The notes: generated by a model not told the origin, from the sequence alone. A DNA stretch of 61,874 nt from Actinoplanes palleronii (GCF_016862315.1 NZ_BOMS01000157.1:1-61874), one strand, 5' to 3'. Shown: positions 26,492-35,611, counted from the stretch's first letter. Translations and numbers: made by a program.

Positions 26492-27184
26492 TCAGCCGGC
26501 AACGTGCGCGAGGCCGAGCCGCCCGGCGGCGTCGTAGGCGAGCAGGAATCCCACGATCCCGACGATCCACGACAGCGTGTTGCTGTTCGCCATCGCGTCG
26601 CTGATCCGTTTCAACGGCCCGGCCAGCCGTTCACCGAACGCCAGCCGAGCCGCCAGCAGGACCAGGGCCGGCGCCGTCATCAGCACGCAGTACCCGGCCA
26701 TCACCGCCACGACCTGCCCGCCCGGCAGCTCCGCGGTGGTCAGCAGCCCGATCGCGGCCAGGTAGGGCAGCATCGTGGTCACCTCGGCGGCCGCCGCCGC
26801 GAGCCCCAGCCCGGCGACACCGCCGCGTTCCGACAGCACTCGTTCCCGCCAGCGCAGCAGCCGCCCGCCGCCGGCCGGCCGGTGCTTGCGGTCCAGCCGG
26901 AAACTCCAGAAGAACAGCGCGACCCCGGTGACCAGCTGACCCCACAGCACCGGTGTGCTGTCCAGCAACCGGCCGAGCTGCGGCAGGAACGCGTCGGCGC
27001 CCAGAGCCACCGCGACGCCCAGAGCGAAGTAGAACGCGGCGACCGTACCCAGGAAAATCAGCAGCCGCGCGGCCCGCACCGGCCCGGGGTTCAGCAGCAA
27101 CCAGATCGGGATCAGCAGGGTGCCGAAGCTTGTCGAGTCGATCAGCGCGAGCGCGGCGAGCGATCCGAGGAGCGCGAGGTCCAT
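26492..27184 (-). CDS. GAP/SfLAP-family membrane protein
   Basis: A 230-residue membrane protein with about six helices. It begins LGSLAALALIDSTSFGTLLIPIWLLL and contains the PGPVRAARLLIFLGTVAAFYF and AEVTTMLPYLAAIGLL segments typical of the SfLAP (sulfolipid-1-addressing protein) family, related to LysE-type transporters. In mycobacteria one member helps place a surface lipid; here no substrate is evident. ATG 27184 is the first start that opens the hydrophobic region. The divergent sensor kinase starts 117 bases away. Confidence 0.78.
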   Translation of the reverse strand: MDLALLGSLAALALIDSTSFGTLLIPIWLLLNPGPVRAARLLIFLGTVAAFYFALGVAVALGADAFLPQLGRLLDSTPVLWGQLVTGVALFFWSFRLDRKHRPAGGGRLLRWRERVLSERGGVAGLGLAAAAAEVTTMLPYLAAIGLLTTAELPGGQVVAVMAGYCVLMTAPALVLLAARLAFGERLAGPLKRISDAMANSNTLSWIVGIVGFLLAYDAAGRLGLAHVAG

Positions 27185-27300
27185 GCCGCCACCCTGCGGG
27201 CGCGACACCCCGGGGCGCGTCCGCCGAAGGGTGGGCGGTCCACTCCGGCCTCAACCTTTTGATGTACGACGTGAGCCGCGTTCCGTGATGGGATGGCCCG

Positions 27301-28464
27301 GTGGGGCTGAAAGAGCGCTGGCGGGGCAGCACCCGGCTGCAGGACACCGGCGCGGCGGCGGGCACGTTCGCGGCCGGGGTCGCGTTCAACCTGGTCGGGC
27401 TGACCGACCTGTGGTCCCTGCCCAGCATCGGCGGACCGGCCTGGTGGCACACCGTGCCGCTGGCGGCCGGCTGCCTGGCCATGCTCGGCAAGCGCCGGCA
27501 CCCGCTGCTCGCCCTCGGTGCCGGTGTCGCCGCGGTCGTCGCCGACACCCTGCTCGGCGGCAGCGTCGCGCTCGTCCTGGTGCTGTTCGACCTGCTGTTC
27601 TCGGCCGCGCTGTTCGCCTCGGCCCGGGCCCGGACGGCGGTGACCACCGTGGTGTTCGTGGCCATCGGCACGGCCGCGGTGGTCAGCGGGCTGGCCAGTG
27701 GGGAGTTCCGGATCGCCGTCTTCGTCGGGTTGCAGCTGACCACGCTGCTGTTCGTACCGCTATGGTGGGCCGCGAACATCCGCCAGCAGCGCGCGATCGG
27801 CCTGCTCGACGCGGAGCGTACGGCCCGCGAGGCGGTGCTCGCCGAACGCGCCGCGATGGCACATGACCTGCACGACGTGATCGCCGCGCACCTGTCCACC
27901 ACGGCGATCCACTCCGGCGCGGCCCTGGCCCGGCCGCCGGACACCGGCCGGGACCGGGACACCCTGCGCGCCGTACGGACCAGCAGCCTGGCCGCCCTCG
28001 AGGAGATGCGCTCCATGATCATGCTGTTGCGGGCCGGCGATCCGGCGGCGCTCGACCCGACCCTGCCCGGCGGCCTGGACCGGCTGCCCGAACTGGTCGC
28101 GGCGGCCACCGCCGGCGGGCTGCGGATCGAGGCACGCACCCGGGACGTCCCGCAGGTGCCGGCCGTGGTGTCGCACACCGTCTACCGGATCGTGCGGGAG
28201 GCGCTGACCAACGCGGGCAAGCACGCGCCGGAGTCGCAGGTACGCCTCGACGTCCGCCCGGCCGGCGACACCGTGACGGTGACCGTCACCAACACGCTGA
28301 CCCGCCGGGACGCGGTCGAGCCCGGGGTGCTGAGCTCGGGCACCGGGCTGCTGTCGATCCGGGAGCGGGCGGCGGTGCTGGGCGGCGAGCTCACCGCCGG
28401 CCGGGACGGCGACGTGTTCACGGTCCACGCGACGTTGCCCCTGCACCCGGCCAGCGTCTCGTGA
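27301..28464 (+). CDS. NarL-type sensor histidine kinase
   Basis: A 387-residue kinase with about five membrane helices in the first 165 residues and almost no extracellular domain, so it may sense the membrane itself. The HisKA_3 dimerisation helix has the phosphoacceptor His188 in MAHDLHDVIAAHLS. The HATPase keeps REALTNAGKHAP and GTGLLSIRERA. GTG 27301 is the start that begins the family; no strong ribosome binding site is seen. The stop overlaps the response regulator start by four bases (GTGA), so the pair is translationally coupled and functions together. Confidence 0.9.
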   Translation: MGLKERWRGSTRLQDTGAAAGTFAAGVAFNLVGLTDLWSLPSIGGPAWWHTVPLAAGCLAMLGKRRHPLLALGAGVAAVVADTLLGGSVALVLVLFDLLFSAALFASARARTAVTTVVFVAIGTAAVVSGLASGEFRIAVFVGLQLTTLLFVPLWWAANIRQQRAIGLLDAERTAREAVLAERAAMAHDLHDVIAAHLSTTAIHSGAALARPPDTGRDRDTLRAVRTSSLAALEEMRSMIMLLRAGDPAALDPTLPGGLDRLPELVAAATAGGLRIEARTRDVPQVPAVVSHTVYRIVREALTNAGKHAPESQVRLDVRPAGDTVTVTVTNTLTRRDAVEPGVLSSGTGLLSIRERAAVLGGELTAGRDGDVFTVHATLPLHPASVS

Positions 28465-29099
28465 TCACCGTCCTGCTCGCTGACGACCACGCCGCGATCC
28501 GGGCCGGGATGCGGCTCATGCTCGAGCAGGCCGACGACATCGTGGTGGTCGGCGAGGCCGCCGACGGCGCGGTCGCGATCCGGCAGGCCGCGGCGCTGCG
28601 CCCGGACGTCGTCCTGATGGACATCCGGATGCCGGGCACCGACGGGATCACCGCGACCCGCGCGATCGTCGCGTCCGGGAGCGCCGACGTGCTGATCCTG
28701 ACCACGTTCGACTTCGACGACTACCTGTTCGGCGCACTCCGGGCCGGCGCCGCCGGTTTCCTGCTCAAATCGGTCGAGCCGGCCGCCCTGGTCGACGCGG
28801 TGCGCCGGATCGCGGCCGGCGACGGCTTCCTGGCCCCGGAGGTGACCCGCCGCTTGCTGACCGCGTTCGTCGCCACCCCGCCCGCCGCGGCGCCACCCCC
28901 GGCCCTCGACGGCCTGACCGACCGTGAACACGACGTACTGGCCGCCCTCGGCCGCGGTCTGTCCAACGCGGACCTCGCGACAGCCCTGTCGATCAGCGAG
29001 GCGACCGCGAAGACCCACGTCTCCCGGGTCCTCGCCAAACTCGGCTGCACCTCCCGGGTCCAGGCCGCCATCCTCGCCAAAGAAGCCGGCCTGTCCTGA
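28461..29099 (+). CDS. NarL/FixJ-family response regulator
   Basis: A 212-residue DNA-binding regulator. Receiver domain with ADDH (7-10), phosphoacceptor Asp54 in VLMDIRMPG, TTF and the lysine in FLLKSVEP; then an alanine/proline linker and a LuxR-type helix-turn-helix (LTDREHDVLAALGRGLSNADLATALSIS region, ending with TAKTHVSRVLAKL). It pairs with the kinase that overlaps it. The target genes are not evident; the SfLAP-like gene divergent from the kinase is the simplest candidate, and that is inference. Confidence 0.93.
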   Translation: MITVLLADDHAAIRAGMRLMLEQADDIVVVGEAADGAVAIRQAAALRPDVVLMDIRMPGTDGITATRAIVASGSADVLILTTFDFDDYLFGALRAGAAGFLLKSVEPAALVDAVRRIAAGDGFLAPEVTRRLLTAFVATPPAAAPPPALDGLTDREHDVLAALGRGLSNADLATALSISEATAKTHVSRVLAKLGCTSRVQAAILAKEAGLS

Positions 29100-29100
29100 C

Positions 29101-29317
29101 CCACGCAAGACCGCAGCCACTCCCGGCCGCAGCGCGCCCGAGACCCCGGCTGGTCCTCAGGGGTGTGTCCGAGCCTGCGAGGCACCCCTGAGGACCAGCC
29201 GGCAACCGGGAGGCGCGCTGCGGTCCGGAGCCGGCAGGGTGTCGCGGCGGCCTCACGGGCGGGACCCGGCTCGTAGCCTACGGACGGGCGCTCGGTATTC
29301 GTACCACATGGGGCTGA
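29101..29317. repeat. Dispersed hairpin with extended flank
   Basis: The 53-bp hairpin is at 29148-29200 (GGCTGGTCCTCAGGGG and its complement). To its right, about 29201-29317 is the inverted form of the same flanking block seen at 6642-6755 and 48169-48280, ending in CGTACCACATGGGG. On the left a shorter, partial flank (29111-29147) is recognisable. The block lies between a response regulator stop and a truncated SnoaL-like remnant. Confidence 0.88.
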
Positions 29318-29440
29318 ACGCGAGCGGACATCGGCCGGGAGGTCCGGCAGGAACAACCGGTCCCGGTCGATCTGACGGTGATCGCCCGGAACGGTGACGA
29401 CGGCTGGCGGATCGCCCACCACCACGTGTCGCCCCGGTAA
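29318..29440 (+). pseudogene. C-terminal remnant of a SnoaL-like gene
   Basis: Forty codons open on the left only to a stop at 29315-29317 and end at TAA 29438-29440. The translation finishes DLTVIARNGDDGWRIAHHH then VSPR, the characteristic last strand of SnoaL/ketosteroid-isomerase-like (DUF4440-type) proteins. The rest of a normal 120-150 residue domain is missing. The remnant begins exactly where the dispersed repeat flank ends, so the repeat or an associated deletion has removed the front of the gene. Its stop overlaps a TAATAT that may serve as a -10 for the following TetR gene. Confidence 0.65.
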
Positions 29441-29487
29441 TATCGCGGTCTGCCCGGGGCCGCCAGTGGAGACAGTCACCAGGATGG

Positions 29488-30120
29488 ATGTCGGCGACGA
29501 TGGAGGGAACCCGGCGGGTGGAGCACACCCGCCAGCGCATCATCGAGACCGCCGAGCGGCTCTTCGCCGAGCACGGCGTCTTCTCGATCTCCAACCGGCA
29601 GATCTCCGAGGCGGCCGATCAGGGCAACAACGCCGCGGTCAACTACCACTTCGGTACGAAGGCCGACCTGATCCGGGCGATCGTCCGGCAGCACGCCGAG
29701 GGGATGGACCGGATCCGCGGCGAGCTGCTGGCCCGGTACGACGGCAGCACCGAGCTGCGCGACTGGGTCGCCTGCGTGGTGCTGCCGGTCACCGGGCACC
29801 TGGCGGAGCTGGGCGCGCCGAGCTGGTACGCCCGCTTCGCCGCCCAGGTGATGACCGAACCGAAGCTGCGGGAGCTGGCCGCCACCGAGCTCGGCGAGGT
29901 CACCCTGCTCCGGGCGATCCACACGGCGCTGCACCGCTGCCTGCCCGAGCTGACGGCGGCGGTGTGCGCCGAACGGGACGACATGGCCCGTACGCTGCTC
30001 ATGCACTTCTGCGCGCAGCGCGAACGCACCGCGGACCCGGACTGGCCGGCGACCGCGACCATCCTGATCGACGCGATCGTGGGGTTGTACCGGGCGCCGG
30101 TCAGCGGCGCCGCTCACTGA
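29488..30120 (+). CDS. TetR-family regulator
   Basis: A 210-residue TetR protein. Helix-turn-helix at about 15-60 (TRQRIIETAERLFAEHG, then ISEAADQGNNAAVNYHFGTKADLI). The asparagine-rich recognition helix NNAAVNYHF resembles regulators of the same group found beside oxidoreductase genes. The C-terminal domain includes a TetR_C fold with WYARFAAQVMTEP. ATG 29488 has AGGA just upstream; ATG 29500 is an alternative. It is convergent, by seven bases, with the response regulator at 30114 and may govern the monooxygenase operon beyond it. That link is inference. Confidence 0.88.
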   Translation: MSATMEGTRRVEHTRQRIIETAERLFAEHGVFSISNRQISEAADQGNNAAVNYHFGTKADLIRAIVRQHAEGMDRIRGELLARYDGSTELRDWVACVVLPVTGHLAELGAPSWYARFAAQVMTEPKLRELAATELGEVTLLRAIHTALHRCLPELTAAVCAERDDMARTLLMHFCAQRERTADPDWPATATILIDAIVGLYRAPVSGAAH

Positions 30121-30794
30121 CGCAGCGTGTACCCGAACCCGCGATGGGTGTGGATCAGCGCCGGCGGGGTCTCGTCGACCTTCTGCCGCAGCCGGGAGAC
30201 CAGCCGCTCCACCGTGTTGTCGCCGCGGGACTCCTGCCAGACGTGCCGGGCCAGCTGCTCCTTGGAGAGCACCCGGCCGGCGTTGAGCATCAGGTGCCGC
30301 AGCAGCCGGTACTCGGCCGGCGTCAGGTCGAGCGGCCGGTCACCGCGCCGGCCCTGGCAGGTGATCTCGTCGAGCAGCAGGTCGCCGTGCCGCACCTCGG
30401 CCGTCGCCACCCGGCGGTCGCGCAGCAGCACCTGCACCCGGGCCAGCAGCTCGGCGTCGTGGAACGGCTTGGTGACGTAGTCCTCGACCTCGGTGCCGAG
30501 CACCGGGACCAGGGTGCCGAGGAACTCGCAGGCGGTGACACAGAGGACCGGCGGCCGGGGAGTCTCGGTGAAGTCCGGGCGGTCCTGGGCGAGCGCCGGC
30601 ATGTCCGGGATCTCCACGTCCACCACGATCAGGTCGATGTGGTGCTCGCCGAGCAGCCGGAGCGCGGCGGCGCCGGTCGCGGCCGAGGTGACCAGGTAGC
30701 CGGCCAGGCTGAGCTGGGCGGTCAGCGAGCCGCGCAGGCCCGGTTCCGGCGCCACCACCAGCAGCCGAGATTCATGACTCTCCGTAGCGTTCAT
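30114..30794 (-). CDS. OmpR-family regulator with atypical receiver
   Basis: A 226-residue protein with a receiver and a winged-helix domain (LDLTPAEYRLLRHLMLNAGRVLSKEQLA region, ending HTHRGFGYTLR). The phosphoacceptor-position Asp59 (LIVVDVEIPD), a threonine in CVTA and the lysine in VTKPF are present, but the usual acidic pair after strand 1 is replaced by VVAPEP, so magnesium binding and phosphorylation may be impaired. No kinase is adjacent. ATG 30794 follows AAAGGG by seven bases. It is divergent from the Baeyer-Villiger operon at 30913 with 118 bases between, so it is a candidate regulator of that operon, perhaps controlled by ligand rather than phosphate. Confidence 0.88.
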   Translation of the reverse strand: MNATESHESRLLVVAPEPGLRGSLTAQLSLAGYLVTSAATGAAALRLLGEHHIDLIVVDVEIPDMPALAQDRPDFTETPRPPVLCVTACEFLGTLVPVLGTEVEDYVTKPFHDAELLARVQVLLRDRRVATAEVRHGDLLLDEITCQGRRGDRPLDLTPAEYRLLRHLMLNAGRVLSKEQLARHVWQESRGDNTVERLVSRLRQKVDETPPALIHTHRGFGYTLRQ

Positions 30795-30912
30795 GACTAC
30801 CCTTTCCGCCGCCGGAGTGCCCTGGGCCACATTCTAAGTCAAGCAGTTGCTTTAAATTCAGCGCTTGGGTTGGCTCTGACCACACCGGACGATCTCCGTG
30901 AAAGGGCCGTGT

Positions 30913-32682
30913 ATGTCCTCCCACATCCCGCACCGTTACAAGGCCGACGAACTGGAGGCGCTGCGCGCCAGGTACCGGCTGGAGCGGGACCGCCGCGTCC
31001 GGCCCGAGGGTAACGGTCAGTATCGACGCGCAGCCGGTGAGTTCGGCTACTACGCCACCGATCCGTACACCGAGCGCACCGAGCGGGAGCCGGTCACCGA
31101 CCGGGTCGAGGCCCTGGTCATCGGCGCCGGCTTCGGCGGGCTGCTGACCGGCGCGCGCCTGCGCCAGGCCGGCGTGCAGAGCCTGCGGATGCTCGACGAG
31201 GCCGGTGACTTCGGCGGCACCTGGTACTGGAACCGCTACCCCGGCGTGCACTGCGACATCGAGTCCACCGTGTACATGCCGCTGCTGGAGGAGGTCGGCT
31301 ACGTCCCGAAGTGGCGGTACGCGCCGGGTGAGGAGATCCGCCAGCACGCCGTGGCGATCGCCAAGCAGTTCGACCTGTACGCCGACACCATGTTCCACAC
31401 CCGGGTCACCGAGCTGCGCTGGGACGAGGCGGCCGCCGAGTGGACGGTGACCACGGACCGTGGTGACCAGTTCCGGGCCCGCTACGTGGTGATGTCGTCG
31501 GGCACCCTGACCCAGCCGAAGCTCCCCGGCATCCCCGGTGTCGAGGACTTCCAGGGCCACACGTTCCACACCAGCCGCTGGGACGCGTCCTACGACCTGA
31601 CCGGCAAGCGGGTCGCCGTGGTCGGCACCGGAGCCACCGGCATCCAGGTCATCCCGCACGTCGCCGCGGAGGCCGATCACCTCTACGTCTTCCAGCGCAC
31701 CCCGTCCACCGTCGACGTCCGCGGCAACCGCCCGATCGACCCGGCGTGGGGCGGCACCCTGGAGCCGGGCTGGCAGCGCGAACGGATGGAGAACTTCCTC
31801 ACCCTGGTCACCGGCGGCCACGTCGCCGAGGACCTGATCGACGACGGCTGGACCAGCACCGCCCGGCTGCAGCGGCAGATGCTCACCGGCACCCGGGACA
31901 GCACCGTCTCGGACGAGGAGCGCGAGTACCACGACGAGCTCGCCGACTTCCGCAAGATGGACGAGATCCGGGCCCGCGTCGACGAGGTGGTCACCGACCC
32001 GGCCGTCGCCGAGCTGCTGAAGCCCTGGTACCGCTACATGTGCAAGCGGCCGACGTTCAGCGACTTCTACCTGCAGACGTTCAACCGCGACAACGTCACG
32101 CTGGTCGACACCGCCGACTTCGGCGGCATCTCCGCGATGACCGCGACCGGTGTGGTGGTCGGCGACCAGGAATACCCGGTCGACTGCATCATCTTCGCCA
32201 CCGGTTTCGAGGTGGGCATCTCCGGCGTGCTCTCCGGCACGCTGCCGGTCTACGGCCGCGACGGGATGCCGCTGCTCGGCGCGTGGCGCAACGGCCCGCG
32301 CTCGCTGCACGGCTTCTACACGCACGGCTTCCCGAACCTGTTCCACCTCGGGTCGCTGCAGAACGCCGCCGCGGTCAACTTCACCCACGTGCTGCAGGAG
32401 CAGGCCACCCACATCGGCGCCCTGATCGGCGCGGCCACCGAGCAGAACGCCAAGTGGATCGAGCCGAGCCTGGAGGCCGAGGAGGGCTGGATCGCCACGA
32501 TCCGGGAGACCGCGCCGAACAACTTCACCTTCCAGGCCGAGTGCACGCCGGGGTACTACAACGGCGAGGGCAAGCCGCGACCGGTGAACAACTCGTTCGG
32601 CCCGGGCCCGGTGGTCTTCCACGACCTGCTGCGCCGCTGGCGGGAGACCGGCGGGATGGACGAGGTGCTGTGCCGGGACTGA
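30913..32682 (+). CDS. Flavin-dependent Baeyer-Villiger monooxygenase
   Basis: A 589-residue FAD- and NADPH-dependent monooxygenase. FAD-binding GAGFGG at 71-76, the type I BVMO fingerprint at F213-D224 (F-x-G-x-x-x-H-x-x-x-W-D), then the NADPH-binding GTGATG and the late ATGFEVG motif. BVMOs insert oxygen next to a ketone to give an ester or lactone. The N-terminal extension of about 60 residues is typical of steroid/cyclododecanone/phenylacetone-type members. ATG 30913 is preferred, with AAAGGG upstream; GTG 30898 is possible. It overlaps the beta-propeller gene by 13 bases and is the first gene of a three-gene operon. The natural ketone is unknown. Confidence 0.92.
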   Translation: MSSHIPHRYKADELEALRARYRLERDRRVRPEGNGQYRRAAGEFGYYATDPYTERTEREPVTDRVEALVIGAGFGGLLTGARLRQAGVQSLRMLDEAGDFGGTWYWNRYPGVHCDIESTVYMPLLEEVGYVPKWRYAPGEEIRQHAVAIAKQFDLYADTMFHTRVTELRWDEAAAEWTVTTDRGDQFRARYVVMSSGTLTQPKLPGIPGVEDFQGHTFHTSRWDASYDLTGKRVAVVGTGATGIQVIPHVAAEADHLYVFQRTPSTVDVRGNRPIDPAWGGTLEPGWQRERMENFLTLVTGGHVAEDLIDDGWTSTARLQRQMLTGTRDSTVSDEEREYHDELADFRKMDEIRARVDEVVTDPAVAELLKPWYRYMCKRPTFSDFYLQTFNRDNVTLVDTADFGGISAMTATGVVVGDQEYPVDCIIFATGFEVGISGVLSGTLPVYGRDGMPLLGAWRNGPRSLHGFYTHGFPNLFHLGSLQNAAAVNFTHVLQEQATHIGALIGAATEQNAKWIEPSLEAEEGWIATIRETAPNNFTFQAECTPGYYNGEGKPRPVNNSFGPGPVVFHDLLRRWRETGGMDEVLCRD

Positions 32683-34157
32683 CCCCGCTGCGCGGCACGA
32701 ACGGGGTGACCCTCGGCCCGGACGGGCGGCTGTGGGTCGCCCAGTTCCTGGCCGGGCGGATCGCCGCGGTCGACCCGGCCACCGGCGACGTCGAGGTGAT
32801 CGTCGCGCCGGACGGGCCGATCCAGGCGCCGGACGATCTCGCGTTCGGCACCGACGGCTCGCTCTACGTCGCCGACCTGGTGCCCGGCCGGGTCTGGCGG
32901 CGCTCGCCCGGCGGCGAGTTCCAGCTGGTCACCGACGAGGTGCGGCTGCCGAACGGGATCACCTGCGTCGGCGACCGGCTGTTCGTCAACGAGATGATCC
33001 CGGGCGGGCGGTTGCTCGAGCTGTTCACCGACGGCCGGCCGCCGGTGGTGCTGACCGGCTCGCTCGCGATGGGCAACGCCATGCAGGCCGGGCCGGACGG
33101 ACGGCTCTACTACCCGCACATGATCACCGGCGAGGTGTGGCGGATCCCGGTCGACGGCGGGGACCCGGAACTCGTCGCCGAGGGCCTGCCCGAACCGGTC
33201 GCGGTCCGCTTCGACCGGGCCGGCGCGCTGCTGGTGCTGTCCCGGGACGCGGCCGGCACGGTCACCCGGCTCGACGGCGCGCGCCGCAGCCTGGTCACGA
33301 CCGGGATCGTCGGGATGGACAACGCCACGTTCGACGACGAGAACCGGATGTTCGTGTCCAGCTACGCCGGCGGCGGGATCACCGAGGTGCGGCCGGACGG
33401 GCGGACCCGCGAGGTGGTGCCGGGCGGGCTCAACGGCCCGCACGGGGTCACCGTCGACCTGGCCGGGGCGGTGCATGCAGCCGATCACTACGGGATCGCC
33501 GGGCCGGACGCGTTCGCGCTGCACACGTTTGCCCACGGCATCGCCGCCTCCGCCGGGCTCTTCCATCTGACCAGCCAATACGGCCAGGTCAAGACGTTTG
33601 ATCCCGGGTCCGGGTCCGCTCGTCTGCGCGCGGCGGGCCTCGATCGGCCAACCGGGCTTTCGGTACGACCTGACGGCGCCCTCGTGATCGCCGAAGCGGG
33701 TGCCGGGCGCGTGCTGGTCATCGACGCCGACGACGCGGTGGGCGTGCTCGCCGAAGGGCTGGGCCGGCCGGTGGACGTGGCGCTGGACTCCGACGGGCGC
33801 TGCTACGTCAGCGACGAGGAGCGCGGGAGCGTGTACCGGATCGACGCCGGTGTCCCGGTCGAGGTCGCGAGTGGACTGTCCGCGCCGCAGGGGCTGGCGA
33901 TCAGCGGGGACGAGCTGTTCGTGGTCGAGACCGGTAACGGCCGGGTGCTCGCGATCGCCCTGGACGGCTCCTCGACGCGGATCGTCGCGGAAGGGCTGGC
34001 GGTCGGGGCTTCCGGCCGTACCGAAGAACCGGTGTTGACCGCCCACGGTCTGCCAGGTGTGCCGCGGCCGTTCGCCGGACTCGCCGCGGGCCCGGGCGGA
34101 ACCTTGCACCTGGCCGCCGACGGCCTGGTCCTTCAGCTACCCGTGGGGATCTCATGA
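32670..34157 (+). CDS. Beta-propeller protein, SMP-30/lactonase-like
   Basis: A 495-residue soluble protein built of repeated six-strand-style blades: many copies of the GVTLGPDGRLWVA / GRVLVID pattern, in two halves (about 1-290 and 310-480). This is the SMP-30/gluconolactonase or NHL-type propeller, about 1.6 times the usual length. SMP-30 relatives hydrolyse lactones; together with a BVMO, which makes lactones, a lactonase role is attractive but unproven. GTG 32670 overlaps the end of the monooxygenase gene by 13 bases, and the stop overlaps the MFS start by four, so all three are coupled. No signal peptide. Confidence 0.78.
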   Translation: MPGLTPLRGTNGVTLGPDGRLWVAQFLAGRIAAVDPATGDVEVIVAPDGPIQAPDDLAFGTDGSLYVADLVPGRVWRRSPGGEFQLVTDEVRLPNGITCVGDRLFVNEMIPGGRLLELFTDGRPPVVLTGSLAMGNAMQAGPDGRLYYPHMITGEVWRIPVDGGDPELVAEGLPEPVAVRFDRAGALLVLSRDAAGTVTRLDGARRSLVTTGIVGMDNATFDDENRMFVSSYAGGGITEVRPDGRTREVVPGGLNGPHGVTVDLAGAVHAADHYGIAGPDAFALHTFAHGIAASAGLFHLTSQYGQVKTFDPGSGSARLRAAGLDRPTGLSVRPDGALVIAEAGAGRVLVIDADDAVGVLAEGLGRPVDVALDSDGRCYVSDEERGSVYRIDAGVPVEVASGLSAPQGLAISGDELFVVETGNGRVLAIALDGSSTRIVAEGLAVGASGRTEEPVLTAHGLPGVPRPFAGLAAGPGGTLHLAADGLVLQLPVGIS

Positions 34158-35611
34158 GTGACACCAGCGCGCCGGAGCGGCGGCAGATCCTCGAGGCGCT
34201 CAGCGCGCTGCTGCTCGCGCTGTTCGTGTCCACCCTGGCCAGCACGGTCGTCGCCACCGCGCTCCCCCGGATGCTGCACGACCTGCACGGCTCGCCGACC
34301 CAATACACCTGGGTGGTCACCGCGACCCTGCTCGCCGCGACCGCGGCCACCCCGATCTGGGGCAAACTCGCCGACCTGTTCAGCAAGAAGACGCTGATCC
34401 AGATCGCCACCGTGGTCTTCATCGCCGGCTCGGTGGCGGCCGGGCTGGCACAGACCGGCGGGCAGCTGATCGCCGCCCGGGCGCTGCAGGGCATCGGCGT
34501 CGGCGGCCTGCAACCCCTGGTGCAGATCGCGATCGGCGCGATGATCCCGCCCCGCGAGCGCGGCCGGTACGCCGGCTACCAATCCAGCGTCACCGCGATC
34601 TCCACGATCGGCGGGCCGCTGCTCGGCGGGTTCCTGGTCGACACGTCCTGGCTGGGCTGGCGGTGGTGCTTCTTCATCGGCGTGCCGTTCGCCCTGATCG
34701 CCCTGGTCCTGCTCCAGCTGACCCTGCGCCTGCCGGTGCTCCGCCGGGACAACGTGAAGATCGACTACTGGGGCGCCACGCTGATCACCGCGGGGGTCAG
34801 CCTGCTGCTGATCTGGGTGTCGTTCGTCGGTGACAGCTTCGCCTGGGCGTCCTGGCAGACCGGCGTGATGGTCGGCGGGACGCTGGTGCTGCTGGTGCTG
34901 GCCGCGTGGGTGGAGACCCGGGCCGCCGAACCGGTCGTACCGCCCCGGATCGTCCGGCAGCGCACCACCGCGCTGGCCATCCTCGGCAGCCTCGCGGCCG
35001 GCACCGCAATGTACGGTGCGGCCGTCTTCCTCAGCCAGTACTTCCAGGTCAGCCGCGGCCACACGCCGACCGAGGCGGGCCTGCTCAGCATCCCGATGAT
35101 GGCCGGCATCCTGGTCTCGTCGATCCTGGCCGGCCGCTCGATCAGCAAGCACGGCAGGCTGAAGCCGTTCCTGGTCGGCGGCGCGATCAGCCTGGCCACC
35201 GGCTTCGCCGGGCTCGGCCTGCTCGACGCGAGCACGCCGCTGCCGTGGATCTCGGTGGCGATGGTGCTGATCGGTGCCGGTGTCGGCATGACCCTGCAGA
35301 ACTTCGTGCTGGTGGTGCAGAACGCGGTGCCGCTCTCGGACATCGGCGCGGCGAGCGCGACGGTGTCGTTCTTCCGGTCGCTGGGCGGGACGATCGGGGT
35401 GGCGGTGCTGGGCGCGATCCTGGCCCGGCAGGTGGCTTCGGGGACGGCTGCCGGGGTGCCGGCCCCGATCGCTTACGGCGACGCGACCGGGCACGTGTTC
35501 GCGATCTCAGCGGGGGTGGCACTGCTCGGTGTGGTGGCGGCGGTCCTGTTGAAACCGGTCACCCTGCGCACGAGCCTGGACAAGCCGGCACCGTCACCGA
35601 CCGCCCGCTGA
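34154..35611 (+). CDS. MFS drug/metabolite exporter (DHA2, EmrB/QacA type)
   Basis: A 485-residue transporter with 14 predicted membrane helices. The loop motif GKLADLFSKK (motif A) and the helix 5 antiporter motif GGPLLGGFLVD (motif C) mark a proton-coupled exporter of the DHA2 group. Its ATG overlaps the previous stop (ATGA). In an operon with a BVMO and a lactonase-like protein it probably exports the product or protects against the substrate. The C-terminus is normal. The operon ends with a 53-bp hairpin about 65 bases downstream. Confidence 0.9.
   Translation: MSDTSAPERRQILEALSALLLALFVSTLASTVVATALPRMLHDLHGSPTQYTWVVTATLLAATAATPIWGKLADLFSKKTLIQIATVVFIAGSVAAGLAQTGGQLIAARALQGIGVGGLQPLVQIAIGAMIPPRERGRYAGYQSSVTAISTIGGPLLGGFLVDTSWLGWRWCFFIGVPFALIALVLLQLTLRLPVLRRDNVKIDYWGATLITAGVSLLLIWVSFVGDSFAWASWQTGVMVGGTLVLLVLAAWVETRAAEPVVPPRIVRQRTTALAILGSLAAGTAMYGAAVFLSQYFQVSRGHTPTEAGLLSIPMMAGILVSSILAGRSISKHGRLKPFLVGGAISLATGFAGLGLLDASTPLPWISVAMVLIGAGVGMTLQNFVLVVQNAVPLSDIGAASATVSFFRSLGGTIGVAVLGAILARQVASGTAAGVPAPIAYGDATGHVFAISAGVALLGVVAAVLLKPVTLRTSLDKPAPSPTAR

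Noticed and set aside
28721..29479. A 252-codon minus-strand frame across the response regulator end
   Set aside because: It runs antisense to the regulator's helix-turn-helix and through the dispersed repeat; no start signal or motif.
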